64,000 bases of DNA from Trissonchulus latispiculum (GCA_030248195.1 JASAND010020753.1:1-64000), one strand, 5' to 3'. Shown: positions 14,101 through 29,100, numbered from the stretch's first letter. Notes: generated by a model not told the origin, from the sequence alone. Numbers and translations are program-made.

Positions 14101-17100
14101 TGCTATTGGAACAGGAGGAGAGCACATCGAGGTTGTTGAATATGCAGATGTTGTTGTAGTAGCTTCAGTGGAGGTCGAAGTTGCTAAGGGTATAACGACT
14201 GCTCTCATCGAATTAGTCACTGCGGTCGTTGATTGTAGAAAGTCAGTAGTCGCCATTGTTGTTAACATTGCCGCCGTTATGTAGTTAGTTGTAGACTTTG
14301 GTTTTTTCGAGCTCGATAAGAGCTTTGATTTTGCATTAGATGTAGCTGTATAAACATTCGTTAATGTTGGCCTTATCGGTGACGTTATGCCTGTCGACGT
14401 TAGTGTACCTTTTGATCTTCTTAAAGTTGTTGTTACTGTTATTACTGGCGTTGAAGTAGGGTCCGTGGTAATGGATATTGTCGAAGACATTGAACTTGTG
14501 CTTGTTGCACTTGCTCCAACAATTTTCGATGTGGTAGAAATTGAAATATATTCAGTGACAGTCAATGTTGTTGGTGACCAAAATGGCAGACGTTTTGATG
14601 AGGTGGCTTTAGCAGGTTTGCTAGCGATCATCCAACTTGTTGGTGAAATTGACGTTTGGGTAGCTGTTGATGTAGCTACACTGGTTGTGAATTTTGTTGC
14701 TGACATTGTTGTTGTTTCAACTGCCGATGTTGTTCGCGAAGCTATTGCTGTGGCTGCTGAAGTAGCTACAAACCTTGTAGATTCTCTTGACGACACTGAC
14801 GTTGTACTTGCGAGTGAATTTTCTCCCGCGATTGTCAAAATTGTTGAAGACGTTGACACTATAAGTTTTGTTGAAGCAGCATCTGCGGTCGTTGATATTT
14901 TTGATAACGAAGACGCTGTCGTTGTCGAACTAACTTCAGGTGTCTTCGATTTCGCAGACGTGGTTGACGTTGTCGTTGTTGAAATTTCTGATGCGGTTGG
15001 CGATACTGTTAGTACGGTTGACTTTGTGGTTGAAGTAGAAGTATTTTCAATTGTAGTCGATGTTGTTGATGGCAAATCCCAAAACGAGGAAACCTTAGCG
15101 AAGTTACTTGTTGATAGATTTGGCGTTGTGCTTGAAGTTGACATGGCTTTAGCAGTCGTCAGTTTTGTTGACAAAATTGACGCTGTGATTGTTGATGTCA
15201 GCGTTATCCGTTTGCCTGATGACACTGATGTTGTGCTTGTGGGCAAAGTAACGTTAACAGTCGTCGATGCAGATGAAAGTCCTGACGCAGTTGCGGTTGT
15301 TGAACCAGCACCTGCGGTTACAAATTTTGTTGATAACCCCGGCTTTATGGTTGTCGTTGAAGTGGCTTCTGTTTTGTTCGGAACTGTTGATGTCGCCGAC
15401 ACTATGGTTATTATTGAAACAGCAATAGAGGTTGCTGGTGTTGGCAAAGTTGAATCTGCGGTTGCTGTTGAGATATCATTGGCCGTTGATATTGTCGAAG
15501 AAAAAGCAAGTTGCTTCAGTGCTGATGGTAAAAGATTTATTAAGATTCAATTTGAAATTTAAATTGAAACCTTAGTACATCATATCGTATATTATATTTG
15601 GCGGCCTACGCATATCCATATTGTTCGTCACCCTCTTAGGAGAAAAGTGGTTGCCAAGTAAATAGATTACTTATTTATCATTCACTGAATTTGTTACCTG
15701 AGGATTGCCAAATTCACACTGCTTTCCTGTTTTATTAGTGCAACTTACTACAACAAAGATAATGGAGAATTGTTTACTAACATGAAGTGACAATTTCTGA
15801 AGTTTATTATGTGAAAAACAAGCAATTTACAGTTTGAAATTCTAAAAGCACCGTTGACGCTAATCAGTACTCGTATGTGCGAACCTCGGTTTTGCACTAT
15901 GAGTCATTCTAGCAATCAGTCTAATTATTTAGTATAGTGTTCTATTCTTGTCGTGAATAGTCTACCGTAGCTCCAGTAATATTATATTATTTGTGCCGTC
16001 CCTATTTAACAATTAATAAAGTGCAAGCTGTAGGCCAAATTTTCTTGAGTAAAACATGATATTAGACTAGCGGTTCTAATTTGGTAGCGAGTTGCACTCT
16101 GAGTGATGCAATAACTTAACCTTCATTTATTCGCCGTCCAATTTCTGGATTAGTAATCGGACAGTAAAATGGAAGTTGATATTATGTCAGATATGTTTTT
16201 ACACTTAGCTGTAAGACTGTGCTGCAGACTAGAGAACATTATAGTGTCTACTCTACACTATGTTCAAAACAGGCATCGTCTTGATTTTAAATTAAGTTCG
16301 AAGCCATCACAAACATATTGAGCCTCATTAGAAAATCCTACAGTTTGACAGGATTTATTAACTAATTAACCACTAATTATTGTATTCAATGCAATTCAAT
16401 TGTCTGCTAAGTGCTAGTATATATTTAAATTTTTGAGGCTGGCACAGCTTCAATTATCGCAAAGGTTCATTTTACTAAACGTAAGTATGATTGTATCCAA
16501 ATAGTAAATGCAAATAGCTCCTATGTATTTACTTGATGTGAGTCTTTAGTGTCTACAAAACTTCAAAACATCTATTACTGCGGATCTCAGGTATCAAATT
16601 GAAATTCAAAATATTAATATTGAATTTTCTATGAAAAATTATCATGATGAACTCACCGAGACAGCTACAAAATCGGTAGCTTATTTGGCTTTCAGATGGT
16701 ACAGCATTGCATTGACTTTGGCCAACATTAGTGTCAAACCCAATACATTTATGATTTGCAGCTCTGATCCCTGGAGTATATGGTGGGTCGCTGTAACCGG
16801 ATTGAAATCTACATAGATTACCAAATTTTTCTAGATGAGCCTGATCCATTGCTGTCATTATCTTTGATGCAGTTTTGCTAGTCAAACCATTAGTATCACA
16901 CAGACTGTTTATGTTTTCACAAGCAGCTGTGCAGCTTTGTCCCTTATCCGCAAACAAATAAGCATACTCCTGCCCAACAAGAACACCTAAGGAAAACACA
17001 CTGTAGTTAAATGCAAGGTATACATTAAAACAAGAAATATTTTTTGGAAAAGGTTAAGTTTCGGCTGGACGGACATTTCAGCATATGTAAATTGCGCAGC

Positions 17101-20100
17101 CAATTATTTACCAACAGAGTTCTTACTTGCTTACTACTGAAAATTACGTGCAAAACACTGTCTGAATAGTTTTAACTGTTTGTGGAATTAACTTTTATAC
17201 TGCAATATTGGCATCCGTTTTGGCATAATACCTATATGCTTCACCATTACATAACTGCTTCGCAGAGATTGTGGACATTGAAAGATTCTAAGTTTCATTA
17301 TGAGATGAGTCATCTATCAGAAGAAGTAAGAGCATTTCCGGTTTTGAAATCGCAATTACTGCTTGAGCATACATGCGTAATAATACGTGAATCAGGAACC
17401 AAGGCATTTTGGAAAGAACGATAAGATTTCACACGCAAAAGATACCGGTCCTATCTTAAACCACTACTTAAACGCATTTATGGAGAATTATATTAAGCAA
17501 ACTGTGTGCGAGGGCCCTGACCGAGCAAACATAAGAGACCTGCTGCGCTGAAGCGCAGCAGGAATAAAATTTTTTCCATAATGCCCCAAGTGCTAAGCAG
17601 TTTAAAAGGTTAACAATCGAACTAACATTTGGTATGGGTATGTTTTGACCACACTGAATTCAAATATCTCAAAACTTTTGATTTTGCGAAATTTGATTTT
17701 TTCGATTTGCGAGGGCCCCAGCAACAGAAGTGTGGTTCCTTTGCAGGTTTCTCTGAAAAGCAATACTTTTTGTCGCGAACTTGAAATCCATTTATCGATT
17801 CGGCATTTGCTAGCTCAGGAAACCATTTCCTTGGTGTATGCTTACATGTTAAACTTATAATCAAGCATTAACACAGGGATCTCGTTTTGAAAGTGTCTTT
17901 GTGTCTGAAAATCTTCGGAAGGCGCGTACCATTAACCATAAAGATAATTTGATAATTAAGATTATTATTAAGATTATTATTAAGATAATTTGTAGCATTA
18001 ATAGTAAAAACAAATTAGCATAATTTCTCAAAACATCGCAACAAACCTTTTATAGTTAATGCCAAATTTTCGTCACTGTTCAAGAAATATTATAAGTTTT
18101 GTTTGTTTGTAATAAGTGTTAAAAAGCCCAAGCGAGGAAGCAGAAATGTTTAATCTTTCTTTCCCGACTTCGCTAGGACATCTTGTCCAGGTTGCGGGCG
18201 GGGCTTGAACACTCCAAACTAATGCTTAACCTATGCTTACAACCTTAGCGTAGTAATTGTATTGAGCCAAATTTTTAAGAAATGCAAATATTTCAATTTT
18301 AATGCTTAAAAAATTTTAATGTTTGCACCAGAAAGTCTCGGACAAAAAGCACTGAAACAGGAAGAGGAATAAAAGAACTATTGGTATTAAGAATGCGGGA
18401 TTATTAATTTAATAATTAAAATTAATTTAATACCTGTTGTGATGGATATTAAGGATGTTGGCAATGAAGTTGCCGTTGTTGTTGCTGCTGAAGTCGATAT
18501 AGCTGTTATGGATTTTGTTGTTGACTTTGACACTGTGGTCGAAATTATATTATCTTCAGCTGTTGTCGATGTTGTTTTTGAAGTTGACGTTATGGTTGAA
18601 GCATCTAGAGATATTATCGAGTGGCCTGAAGATATTGAAGTTGAACTTCCAGTTGAACTGAGCTCGGATATTGCTGATGTTGCTGATGGTGCTGTTGCTG
18701 TGGTTGTGGTTGAACTAGCTGCAGCTGCAATAAACGTTGTTGCAGACGTTGACCCTGTCGTTGGAGTTGATACGTCTTCAATAGTCGGCGACTCTGTTGA
18801 TGAAGTTGTGGTGGAACTAGAAGTCGTTGATGTTGTTGGTGGTGTTGATGCTGTGGTTGCCGTTGAACTAGCTACAACTGCAATAGACTTTGTTGCAGAC
18901 GTTGATGCTGTCGTTGGAGTTGATACGTCTTCAATAGTCGGCGACTCTGTTGATGAAGTTGTCGTGGAACTAGAAGTCGTTGATGTTGTTGGTGGCGTTG
19001 ACGCTGTGGTTGCCGTTGAACTAGCTACAACTGCAATAGACTTTGTTGCAGACGTTGATGCTGTCGTTGGAGTTGATACGTCTTCAATAGTCGGCGACTC
19101 TGTTGATGAAGTTGTCGTGGAACTAGAAGTCGTTGATGTTGTTGGTGGCGTTGACGCTGTGGTTGCCGTTGAACTAGCTACAACTGCAATAGACTTTGTT
19201 GCAGACGTTGATGCTGTCGTTGGAGTTGATACGTCTTCAATAGTCGGCGACTCTGTTAATGAAGTTGTCGTGGAACTAGAAGTCGTTGATGTTGTTGGTG
19301 GTGTTGATGCTGTGGTTGCCGTTGAACTAGCTACAACTGCAATAGACTTTGTTGCAGACGTTGATGCTGTCGTTGGAGTTGATACGTCTTCAATAGTCGG
19401 CGACTCTGTTAATGAAGTTGTCGTGGAACTAGAAGTCGTTGATGTTGTTGGTGGTGTTGATGCTGTGGTTGCCGTTGAACTAGCTACAACTGCAATAGAC
19501 TTTGTTGCAGACGTTGATGCTGTCGTTGGAGTTGATACGTCTTCAATAGTCGGCGACTCTGTTGATGAAGTTGTCGTCGAACTAGAAGTCGTTGATGTTG
19601 TTGGTGGTGTTGATGCTGTGGTTGCCGTTGAACTAGCTACAACTGCAATAGACTTTGTTGCAGACGTTGATGCTGTCGTTGGAGTTGATACGTCTTCAAT
19701 AGTCGGCGACTCTGTTGATGAAGTTGTCGTGGAACTAGAAGTCGTTGATGTTGTTGGTGGTGTTGATGCTGTGGTTGCCGTTGAACTAGCTACAACTGCA
19801 ATAGACTTTGTTGCAGACGTTGATGCTGTCGTTGGAGTTGATACGTCTTCAATAGTCGGCGACTCTGTTGATGAAGTTGTGGTGGAACTAGAAGTCGTTG
19901 ATGTTGTTGGTGGTGTTGACGCTGTGGTTGCCGTTGAACTAGCTACAACTGCAATAGACTTTGTTGCAGACGTTGACGCTGTCGTTGAAGTTGATACGTC
20001 TTCAATAGTCGGCGAGTCTGTTGATGAAGTTGTTGTGCAACTAGAAGTCGTCGACGATGTTGATGCTGTTGAAGCTGTGGTTGTTGTTGAACTAGTTATT

Positions 20101-23100
20101 GCGGCTACGGATGCTGTTGATGCAATTGGTGCATTCGTTGACTTTGAAGTGGTTTCGGCGATCGTTGAAACTGTTTTTGATGTTGAAATATTAGCAGAGG
20201 TTGTTGATGGTGGTAATGTAGAAGCTACGGTTGATGATGACATGTCGTCAGAGGTTGTGGATGTTGTTGTAGAAGGAGCTAGTTGTGTTGGAGCTGCTGT
20301 AATAAATCATTGAAGGGTGATTTGGCTGTATGATTTAAGTTTAATGTTTTGTACAGATCATATGTATTATATGTGTACACACATCTACCGCATCAGTTAA
20401 GGATATGTTGCTTCAGAAACTTGTCAATTTGAATATTGGAAAAGTATGATCATGAAGTTTCACCCAATTTTACATAGATCTCCAACTCAAGTTGACCTGC
20501 TCAACTAATTGCGATTTCACAATTCCTAAGCGAGGCGATGCGCTGTAGTTGGTAGCGTAAAACGTGCTCACTTTTTGAATCACAGTTTACGCGTCCAATT
20601 TTATAGTTCCAGTCGCATGTCGATGTATCTATTCTTTTTAACCGCAGCACCTAGGTTTGATCTAACCGCTGGAAGCGGCGACCCACTAAAATTGCGTTGA
20701 CATATTTAGCATCACAAATTAAGCGCATCAACGGATCTCGACGCCAGTTGATAAGCTGTGAAGTGCATTGACGTTTGCAGAAACAGGTCGGCTAGCGCTG
20801 GGGAGCGTAGACCTGCGCACTGCGCATGAAGTCATCAAAAAACAAGAAAGCGAACGAATACTATCAAAGCTGATTACTAATGCTAAGAGTACATAATACA
20901 CAGGCATACTCTATGTATTGTGAACTTGACACATCCCTAGCACGCTAAGGAACGCCGTCCAAGAAGAAACGAGTAAACTACCATATGTAATGAAATTACT
21001 ATTTTTGTCACTGTAATTGTTGCTTTATTCAGTAAAAAGGTGTTTCGCGTTCTTACAGCCTCACTAGCAACCAGGAATAGGTTACCTAAATTAGTATAAA
21101 AATGGCCTAATGAAAGATAGACTACGGCCTTACTAGGAAATTAATTAAAAGAGGGAATCCAGCGAGTTATTAATTGGTTCTACTGAAGATCTCATGGCCA
21201 GTCTAATAATCGGTGTCAGGTAATTACGTGTAAAAAGGATTAATATTTGCGACTGTCAATTATAACCTGTACTTGTATCTTGTGTCTGTCAGAACTGCCA
21301 GAATTGCCTTATAACCCCAACAATTCAACTAATTAATAGGGCTTAACTAGTGTGTTTTAACCGTGTTCCTGCGGCCATTTTGAGGCCCTTCAACTACACT
21401 AATTAGTGAACCTCATAGGTGTTAGAATCTTTAAAATATGTATAATTAACTAGGTTATCTCAACTCTTAGTGCAAAGATTCGAACCTTTGACCTTTTGCC
21501 CTTTCTGTACGTGTGTGGGACGGCCGTATTGAGGCCTCCCATGATTGCGTAAATCCCTTGCGTCCATCAAAAGATTTTGAGTACACCATTATAGCGAGAT
21601 TCCGCAGAATCGAGGCAAGCTGAAACTCCAGCAAAATTTTCGTGCTCTGTTACAGCACGAGATTTGCAGCAAACTGTCAGTTGGTGCCATGTTTAGAAAG
21701 CTTTAGAGGTCAAGAGCCCAGAGCATTACTTAACCTTCAACGCCACCTTACCATACTACTGAACACGTGCTCGAAAATTTCGGTGGAATTGCAGCTTGCC
21801 TCGACTCTGCGGAATCTCGCTATAATGGTGTACTCAATATCTTTTGATCTATTACATCAGTCTTGTGCAAGGGCGGTCGTATTTCAGACCTCCTTAACCC
21901 CCCTGCTTCTGTCCCTCTTTTGTCAGCGTTGCACAACCGCCAATTCTGGGCATAAATCTCCCTTAAATAACAAGAAAACACACATTATTCCATTTTATTA
22001 CAACAATTACACAACAAACGGAACATGTACACAACATCACAGTTTCTTCTTCTTTAATTCCTGAAACAACAAAAAGTACAAATTAAATTACACATTTTAA
22101 ATCCTACGTTTTAATTTTAATTCCATTCTTAAGGGAGTTTTCAACTCCTCCCTTTTTCTTCTCCTTTTACGGGTCGGCCTTTCATCTTTGACCGCCCGTC
22201 TGTTTGTCTGGAGAGCGTGGAAAGCTCCCAGACCTTACGTGAACGAATGCTATTCATGCGTTCATTCACGTAAGTCACATAATAGTGACCTTATAAGGGT
22301 CACCGCTGACCTCCCACCCTTAAAAGGCTGAATCCAGCATTTGCACTACTCAGTACAAATATAGGTAGACAATAAAATATACATACATACATATATAACA
22401 GTAATAATATGTACTTAAGTTGTTAGTAATAGGTGCTTATTAGTAGTTCTAGGTAGTTTTATATTTTCCTAATCTTAACTTAGGTACCTACGATTCTTAC
22501 GTATTCTTACGTATTCTTACCTCTATTCTTTTACTTTCTTTTGGGTCCTTGATGGACCAAACAGGTGAGGCCCCTTTGCTTTCTACTAAGCAAAGGGAGA
22601 CCTTTTAAGTCGGCCGCTGGAGGACCAAGTTTCTAGAAATATTGGAGCTTCTGTTTACTCCAGATTTATGGGCCCCAGCAGTGACCCCTAAAACTTGATA
22701 CTTAAAATCCGGCCTTTGGCCGTCTTTCTGTCTGAGTTAGGGGTCATCTGTTCCCATTAATTTGGGGGTCCTCCAGCCGCCAGACGCGCCTGTGGGCTAC
22801 CGTAGGTCACGACTCGGTAGCCCAATAGCAAAAGCGTGATCATCCAAAACAGCCAATCAGTTGTTGGAAGCTGAAAGGCCAGCCCCCTTACGGGGTCTCG
22901 ACTGCAATTAGCAGTTTGTAGTCAGTGCTTGGCTGGCAGCCGGGGAGAGAGGTTGGTCTCTCTCCCCTTAGAAACATTAGCCTTACTATTAGCCCCACTT
23001 TGTCCATATGTCTCCGGGGGAGATGTGTTCTGCGCCAATTATACGGAGGCCTGAACTTAAGCATCTCCCTCCTTCCCCCCTTTCCCCGTAGGGTTTTTCT

Positions 23101-26100
23101 TTCAGGTTCTGCCAGCCAGGCACTCACGATCTGGCCGCCCCCGTGAGCCCATATGTCTTCGGACGGCTCACGGGGTGCACTGCTTCTGACCCGGGGACCT
23201 TTATGCCTGAAAGGCGGTCCCCGGGTCCCTCCATTATCACTACTTCCCGGGGTCTTCGGACCCCGGAAGACCACTTTTCTAACACTTTTCGGGCCTTGTG
23301 CCCATTATTTTCTGTAGTTGTATTTGTGAGGGAGTGGGCCTTTCGCCCCACCTTCTGGGGTATTGTTTGTGATCCCTTTTTTTCTTTTTCGTGCGCTTTC
23401 CCTGGTTATTTGCGAGCAGATTACCTCGCAAATCACTCTCACCAAAAAGGCTTTAAAATCGTCATTTCCTTAATTTTATGTATTTTTTCCCAAAAGCTCC
23501 CTTTTTGGCCCTACTCACCATTAAAATTGTCACGAATTATTTTTGCTCAAAAGCCCAATTTAAACCCATCATTTTTACCTTTTTCTAATCCTCCAGTTTT
23601 CACCCCAAACCCCACTTTTACACCCAAAAATCTACACAAACCTGGGTAGTTAGTTTAAGGGAGGACCCTCTCCTACCCACCTTGAGCAAGGGGAGTTAGG
23701 CCACTCCCCGGGAGTAGGTCTTTCAGGTTAGGACCCCTTTATCCCCACAGCCGGCAACTAGAGTTGCCGGCCATGTCTTTTTCCTACATCCTTAAAAGCC
23801 GCTGTTATAACCTTGTATTGTTTTTAATCATTGCCGGATAAAAACATGAGGTTTCCTAAAACGCTCTAAAAACAGAAATCCATTCTTCTAAAGGTCGTTT
23901 CAACTTATTAATTATTAAGACGTTAACTGGGGAATACCGGTTTCCCTTAATTAAAGCTGTCCTTAGCATATTTCGTAATAATTGCTATAACAGCAAATAT
24001 TGTCCCCCATTGGCTTTTACCTAACACAAAAACTAAAGAAAACATACACGGGTGCCATTTCTGGGCCATTCCCGAAATATAACGCACTTCCACGCATTCG
24101 TAGCTATTATTAAGAACTAGATAGGTTAGTATTCTGGGAATTAGCCCCATTCTAGTACTGTTAGGATCATAATTGTACTGTGTTGCATAAGTGCGGCTCC
24201 TCACGTAAACTCCTCCAATTGAGGTTGTAAGAGAAGCCAAGTATGCGTGAGGTGTGAATGTTGCGTAACTGTGTCTGAATAACTGTGTGAGTAACTGTGA
24301 ATGTATGACTGAAATAGTATGCGTGAAATAGTGTAGGTACGATTGTATGCGTGCGTCTACTGTCTAAATGAGCGTGTGAAAGTAGTATGTGTGAGCCTGT
24401 ATGAATGAGATAAGTTTGCTGTGTGTTCATAACCGTATGAATGGGACTGCTCATGTAAACCCGTCGCGGAGGTCTTGAGTGTAGTCCGTAGGGAAACAAC
24501 TAGTTAGGCAATAATACTAAGCAGTAGTTAGGTATAATAATTAGAACATACATCATAAACAGTTAGGTTAGGTTAGGAATAAAAGTTTAGTTCTGTATTA
24601 GTCAGTTTAGTAGTTATAGTTAGCACTAGTCATTGTAGTTAGTACCAATAATCACGGTTAGTGTCACAATATTAGTTAGGATTGTTAGTAACTGGTAGTT
24701 GTTATTAGTATGTGCCGTCCGGTGTACACGTAAATTATTACTCCCGTAAATTTTTACTCCCCAGTAATAAATTCCTAGGAAATTATTACTCCCATTAGGA
24801 AATTTTTACTCCCCCATAATAATTTCCTAGTAAATGTTTACTCCCCCAGTAATAATTTCCCAGGAAATCTTTACTCCCATTAGGAAATTTTTACTCCCCC
24901 ATAATAATTTCCTAGGAAATTTTTACTCCCCAAAGTATTTTTGAAATTACATCCGGGACTTTATAGTTTCGTTCGAACTTGTATAAGAATTTTGATTACG
25001 ACTAGCGTGATTGATTACTTTTACTACTAAATTTCACTTGTTTCTACTTGGTGACTTGCTTCCAACTAAACTAATGAGTTCGGAGTCTGTGGAAACAGCA
25101 GACGATAATTCAGACGAAGACCAAGTTCCTATCAAATCAAGAAAGCATGTGGATTTCTCTGCAGTGACTCACTTCTTAGCAAACAGAAAGTATCCCGACG
25201 GTGTTGGAAACAAAGGAGACAAAGCCAACCTCAGGCGTCAATGCAGATCCTATCAACTAATAGATGGAAAATTGTACTATTGCAAACCAACGAAAGATAC
25301 TAAAGAAGTGGTTCATTTGCTGGTAATACATGACCGAGAAGAACAGCTTAAACTGGTCAGTCTGTTTCTTTCCGGAAGTGACAGTTCCCTAGAAGCCGAA
25401 GCGCTAAGTGGACATCGCGAACGTGATAAATTAATTGATTTGATATCCAAGAGATACTTCTGGCATACTATCACGGCTGATGTTGCTGCAGTAGTGTCTA
25501 GCTGCGATCGCTGTCAAAAAGTCATTTTTCAATTTCGTTTCAAAATTCAATTTCAATTTTCTATTTCAATCCTCCGAACTCCAAGTGGCAGGAAAAAGTA
25601 TCAAAGGCACTGAACCTGGTTGTTTCAAAGAAGCACCGACCAAAGCCACATGGGTGTAAGCAATTAAGTAAGCCGAAGCGCCTGTATAAAGTGCTTGGAG
25701 ACGGAAACTGTTTTTTCAGGGCTATATCTTACGCCATTACGGGAAACGAAGATCAGCACAAGACTGTACGTGACTTAGTGGTTGACTTTATGAAGGAGCC
25801 GAGAATCTCTGAAAGACTCGATAACATAGAAGGAACTACAAATTATGCCAATTCAAGTCAAATGGGAAATGTAGGTACTTGGGCGACTACTGCTGAACTT
25901 TTGTCAACGGCCGCCTTGCTAAATACGTGTATTTATACCTACGTTCCCATGGGTACAGACAACACCTGGAGATGGGATTGTTTCCCACCTCACGTCATCG
26001 GAGATACGTCCTCTGGAGAACAAGAAGATCAAGATATCTACATTCAAAATACTAATGCTGACCATTATGATGTGGTACTGAACGTTGAATAAATTCAAAC

Positions 26101-29100
26101 ATATTTATTTACAGGCCACACTCTTTATAAGATTCAGTAAAAATGGCGCTCTAATAGACTAGTAGGGTAGTAGTCATATTAGTAACTAGTTAGGAAAACA
26201 GTAAGCATGCCGCAGCCCCTTAAGGGGGGTTAAAAATTCTCAGTGAGTAAAAATTTCCTAGGAAATTATTACGGGGGAGTAAAAATTTCCTAATGGGAGT
26301 AAAGATTTCCTAGGAAATTATTACTGGGGGAGTAATAATTTCCTAGGAAATTATTACTGGGGAGTAATAATTTACGGGGAGTAATAATTTACTGTTACAC
26401 CGGTTATAGATTGACCCCCATAGGCCTGCGTAAGTCACCTGATTCAAGGTGCGGCCCTCTGCAAGAAAGTTGTAAATTACCATTATCCAGTCAGATTTCT
26501 AGGCCCAGGTTAAGAGTGGTGGTAACCTCATTTGCATAGTTGCGATAATATGGTTTATGAACCCAATAGTAGGTTACCAACCCAGGTTACGGTTATAATT
26601 GTCACTATTAAGTCTAGTTAGGCCTGTAGAGGGTAAAAATAGGCCTCAGTTAGCGCCAAGTAGCTTGTAATGGGTAATAGTCAGTAATAATCGGTAGTAT
26701 TTAACATTATCCTGTTTGGGGGCCAGGTTTGGGCCCTAAGTAAGTGTTACTCGTCAATTATAGCAAATAAGTTACACTTCATGTACTGGGTATTACGTAG
26801 TAATTAGATTAGGTCAGTTTAGCTGTAGTTAGGTCTGTAGTAAATGCTGAGTAGTGCACACGTGACTCTATGCCCATGAGAGGCTCGGTCAGAGCCTCAT
26901 TTGCATATTTAGCCAAGTAGGCCGGAAAGGCCCCAAGCTTGGTCGTCTTCGTTCGTTTGATCGTCTAAAACGTCAATTTCAATAACGTTTTCAATTCAAT
27001 TTCACGTTCAATAACGCAGATCAGCGGAGCGTGCGGCTACTACCTGCGGAGCGTGCGGCTACTACCTGTCTCATCTTGGGAACTTTGCGTGAAACCTAAA
27101 CCTGTCACTTTTATTAAATTCCAGTCCAAAAGCATCATGTTCAGTGAAAGTGGTACAGCCTACGTTTTGATCCTCACCACTGAAACCTCCCTCTGAACCG
27201 ATTGACGCTTTATTCACTGTCTTGTAACTTAATCTTGAGATAACTATCTGAGGAAGCCGATCCGACCTTTCCGACAATAACCGACACTCTACCAGCCTGT
27301 AACTGTCATTATCCATTCTACGGACGGACCTCTTCACGAAATTCAGTTATTCTGGGCAGTCAATTATACGGAGACGCCAGAGCAAAGCCAACCTCGCTCC
27401 CACCCGATTCGGATTATAAAAGGTGTTGATTAGCATATCTTGTGTGTGTGGTCCCAAGAGTTATTGTAAGGGACAGAGTCACAGTAGAGGCTAGTACAGA
27501 GCCTAAGAGTTGAGTAAGATAAAGCATATAGGATACCGGTCTAGTTAGGAAGCCCATATCAGCACTAGAGTGGGTATATAAACCTGAAGATTGTACTGTA
27601 ACGACCCCGAAACCGGATAAGCAGCCATAACCGCGAAAGTACCAGTCAAACCAAACCAAAAGGCAATTCTGGCAGACAGTATATTGTAATACTGTTAATT
27701 GTACGTCTGTAATTGCAGTGAACCATTGTCTGCTGGAACTTAGTAACCCTGTGTGTTCAATATGTAATAATAAATAATTATCCTTTTAGCTGCTTCGGCT
27801 TTCGCGTACGTTTCAGGGATCCCCAACTCTATCCGTATTGAGGTTAGAGTTGAAACGACAGTCGCCCATTGAGACTATAAATCCCAATTCCCCTGTCTAA
27901 AACGAACTCACCCCGTTTGACCCCATTTAGGTCAGCTATTGAGCCCTGGTTGTCAGAACACCACTACAGCCGGTGCATCAATCTAAGCAAAGAGCCATCT
28001 TTGCGTGCCGACCTTGACTCGTGTCTTGGATCCTGATCAGATGTCTAGTCTGGCATAGCCTATGCCAGTCCTAGCCGACTACATACGACCCCAAACAGAG
28101 CAAAAGTTTATTGGAGATCACGACCCCCTCCAAATCAAGCAAATCCAGCAAAGATCTGACAGAGTCTATTACACATATCCTGTTACATTTGTCCCGTCTG
28201 GGACTAGTTTATTCACAGGATTATTAAAAGCTTCTGCTGCTCTGATTTTTCCCCAGACTTATGGTGCTGCATCCAAAGCAATAAGTTACAGCTGCTGTGT
28301 ATAACATACACATATGCGTACTTTACTACACTCAGGGTAGAAAAGCTAAAGCCTGCTACTGAAAGTGGCATTTGCAGAACAACAAGCAAGAGCTTTGTGC
28401 AAAATGAGCCAGCTGTGACCATATTTACCGTAAATATAGTCCTGCTGCGAGCACAAGATCACTATATTGGCATGTGTATCTATGCATGCAGCCGTTCCTC
28501 GATATCGAATGTTGCCTGGTCACGGCTAAACTAATACCCGTTAGAACTAAAGTTTACATATTCTCCGCTGTGTTTGAAGAATTAAGGCAATTTATGTGTT
28601 GATAATTCCTTTAGATTTTTTATTCAAAGTTGGACTTTAAGCGATAATCGTACTATAATTCAGGTCTTAATCAGAGGAATTTCACTGCAGAATTTCAGTT
28701 AAACTCCTCCACCACAACTCAGCCATATTACTTCACTTCTTAAATTCAGTCTGAGAACTGTTCCACTATGTACATGGGAATTGTTCCAGGAACTATTATT
28801 GATAGTAATAAGTGTTAAATTCAGGCCTACTGCCTGGATTAGACCTGAATTATGGATGGCGGGACGATTGCAGGTAGTATTGCGAAGCCGTGGCCTAATC
28901 CAAGAGTCTCCGTGAATCTTACCTAACTAATAATAAAAACTAACCATCGTTCCACACGAATGATCCATCTAACCAACTATGACGAGTGGGTGGCGTACAA
29001 AGCAATTTAATAAAGAGACGAAATATACCCAACCGGTTACGACAATGGAATCAAGCAACACTGATTTAGATTCATTTTACAGATCAAGTTAGCTAGCTAG

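Larger units (their letters stand above)
24723..26399 (+). mobile_element. Ginger1-type DNA transposon, internally deleted
   Basis: The element starts TGTACACGTAAATTATTACT and ends TTTACTGTTACA, flanked by CCGG on both sides (24719-24722 and 26400-26403). The left inverted repeat runs to about 24930 and the right from about 26246. Inside are an integrase N-terminal region with zinc finger and an OTU protease domain, but no DDE catalytic core. TGT...ACA ends, CCGG duplication, long inverted repeats, Gypsy-like integrase and C-terminal OTU are the defined features of Ginger1. It is 1,677 bp against several kb for a full element, so it is non-autonomous. It lies in the gene A intron. Confidence 0.9.

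Noticed and set aside
14387..15562. Plus-strand ORF of 391 codons
   Set aside because: Antisense of the mucin2 exon of gene A.
18439..20313. Plus-strand ORF of 624 codons with VDTSSIVG repeats
   Set aside because: Antisense of the mucin1 exon; the repeats mirror the 51-residue Ser/Thr units, and no splice or start context supports it.
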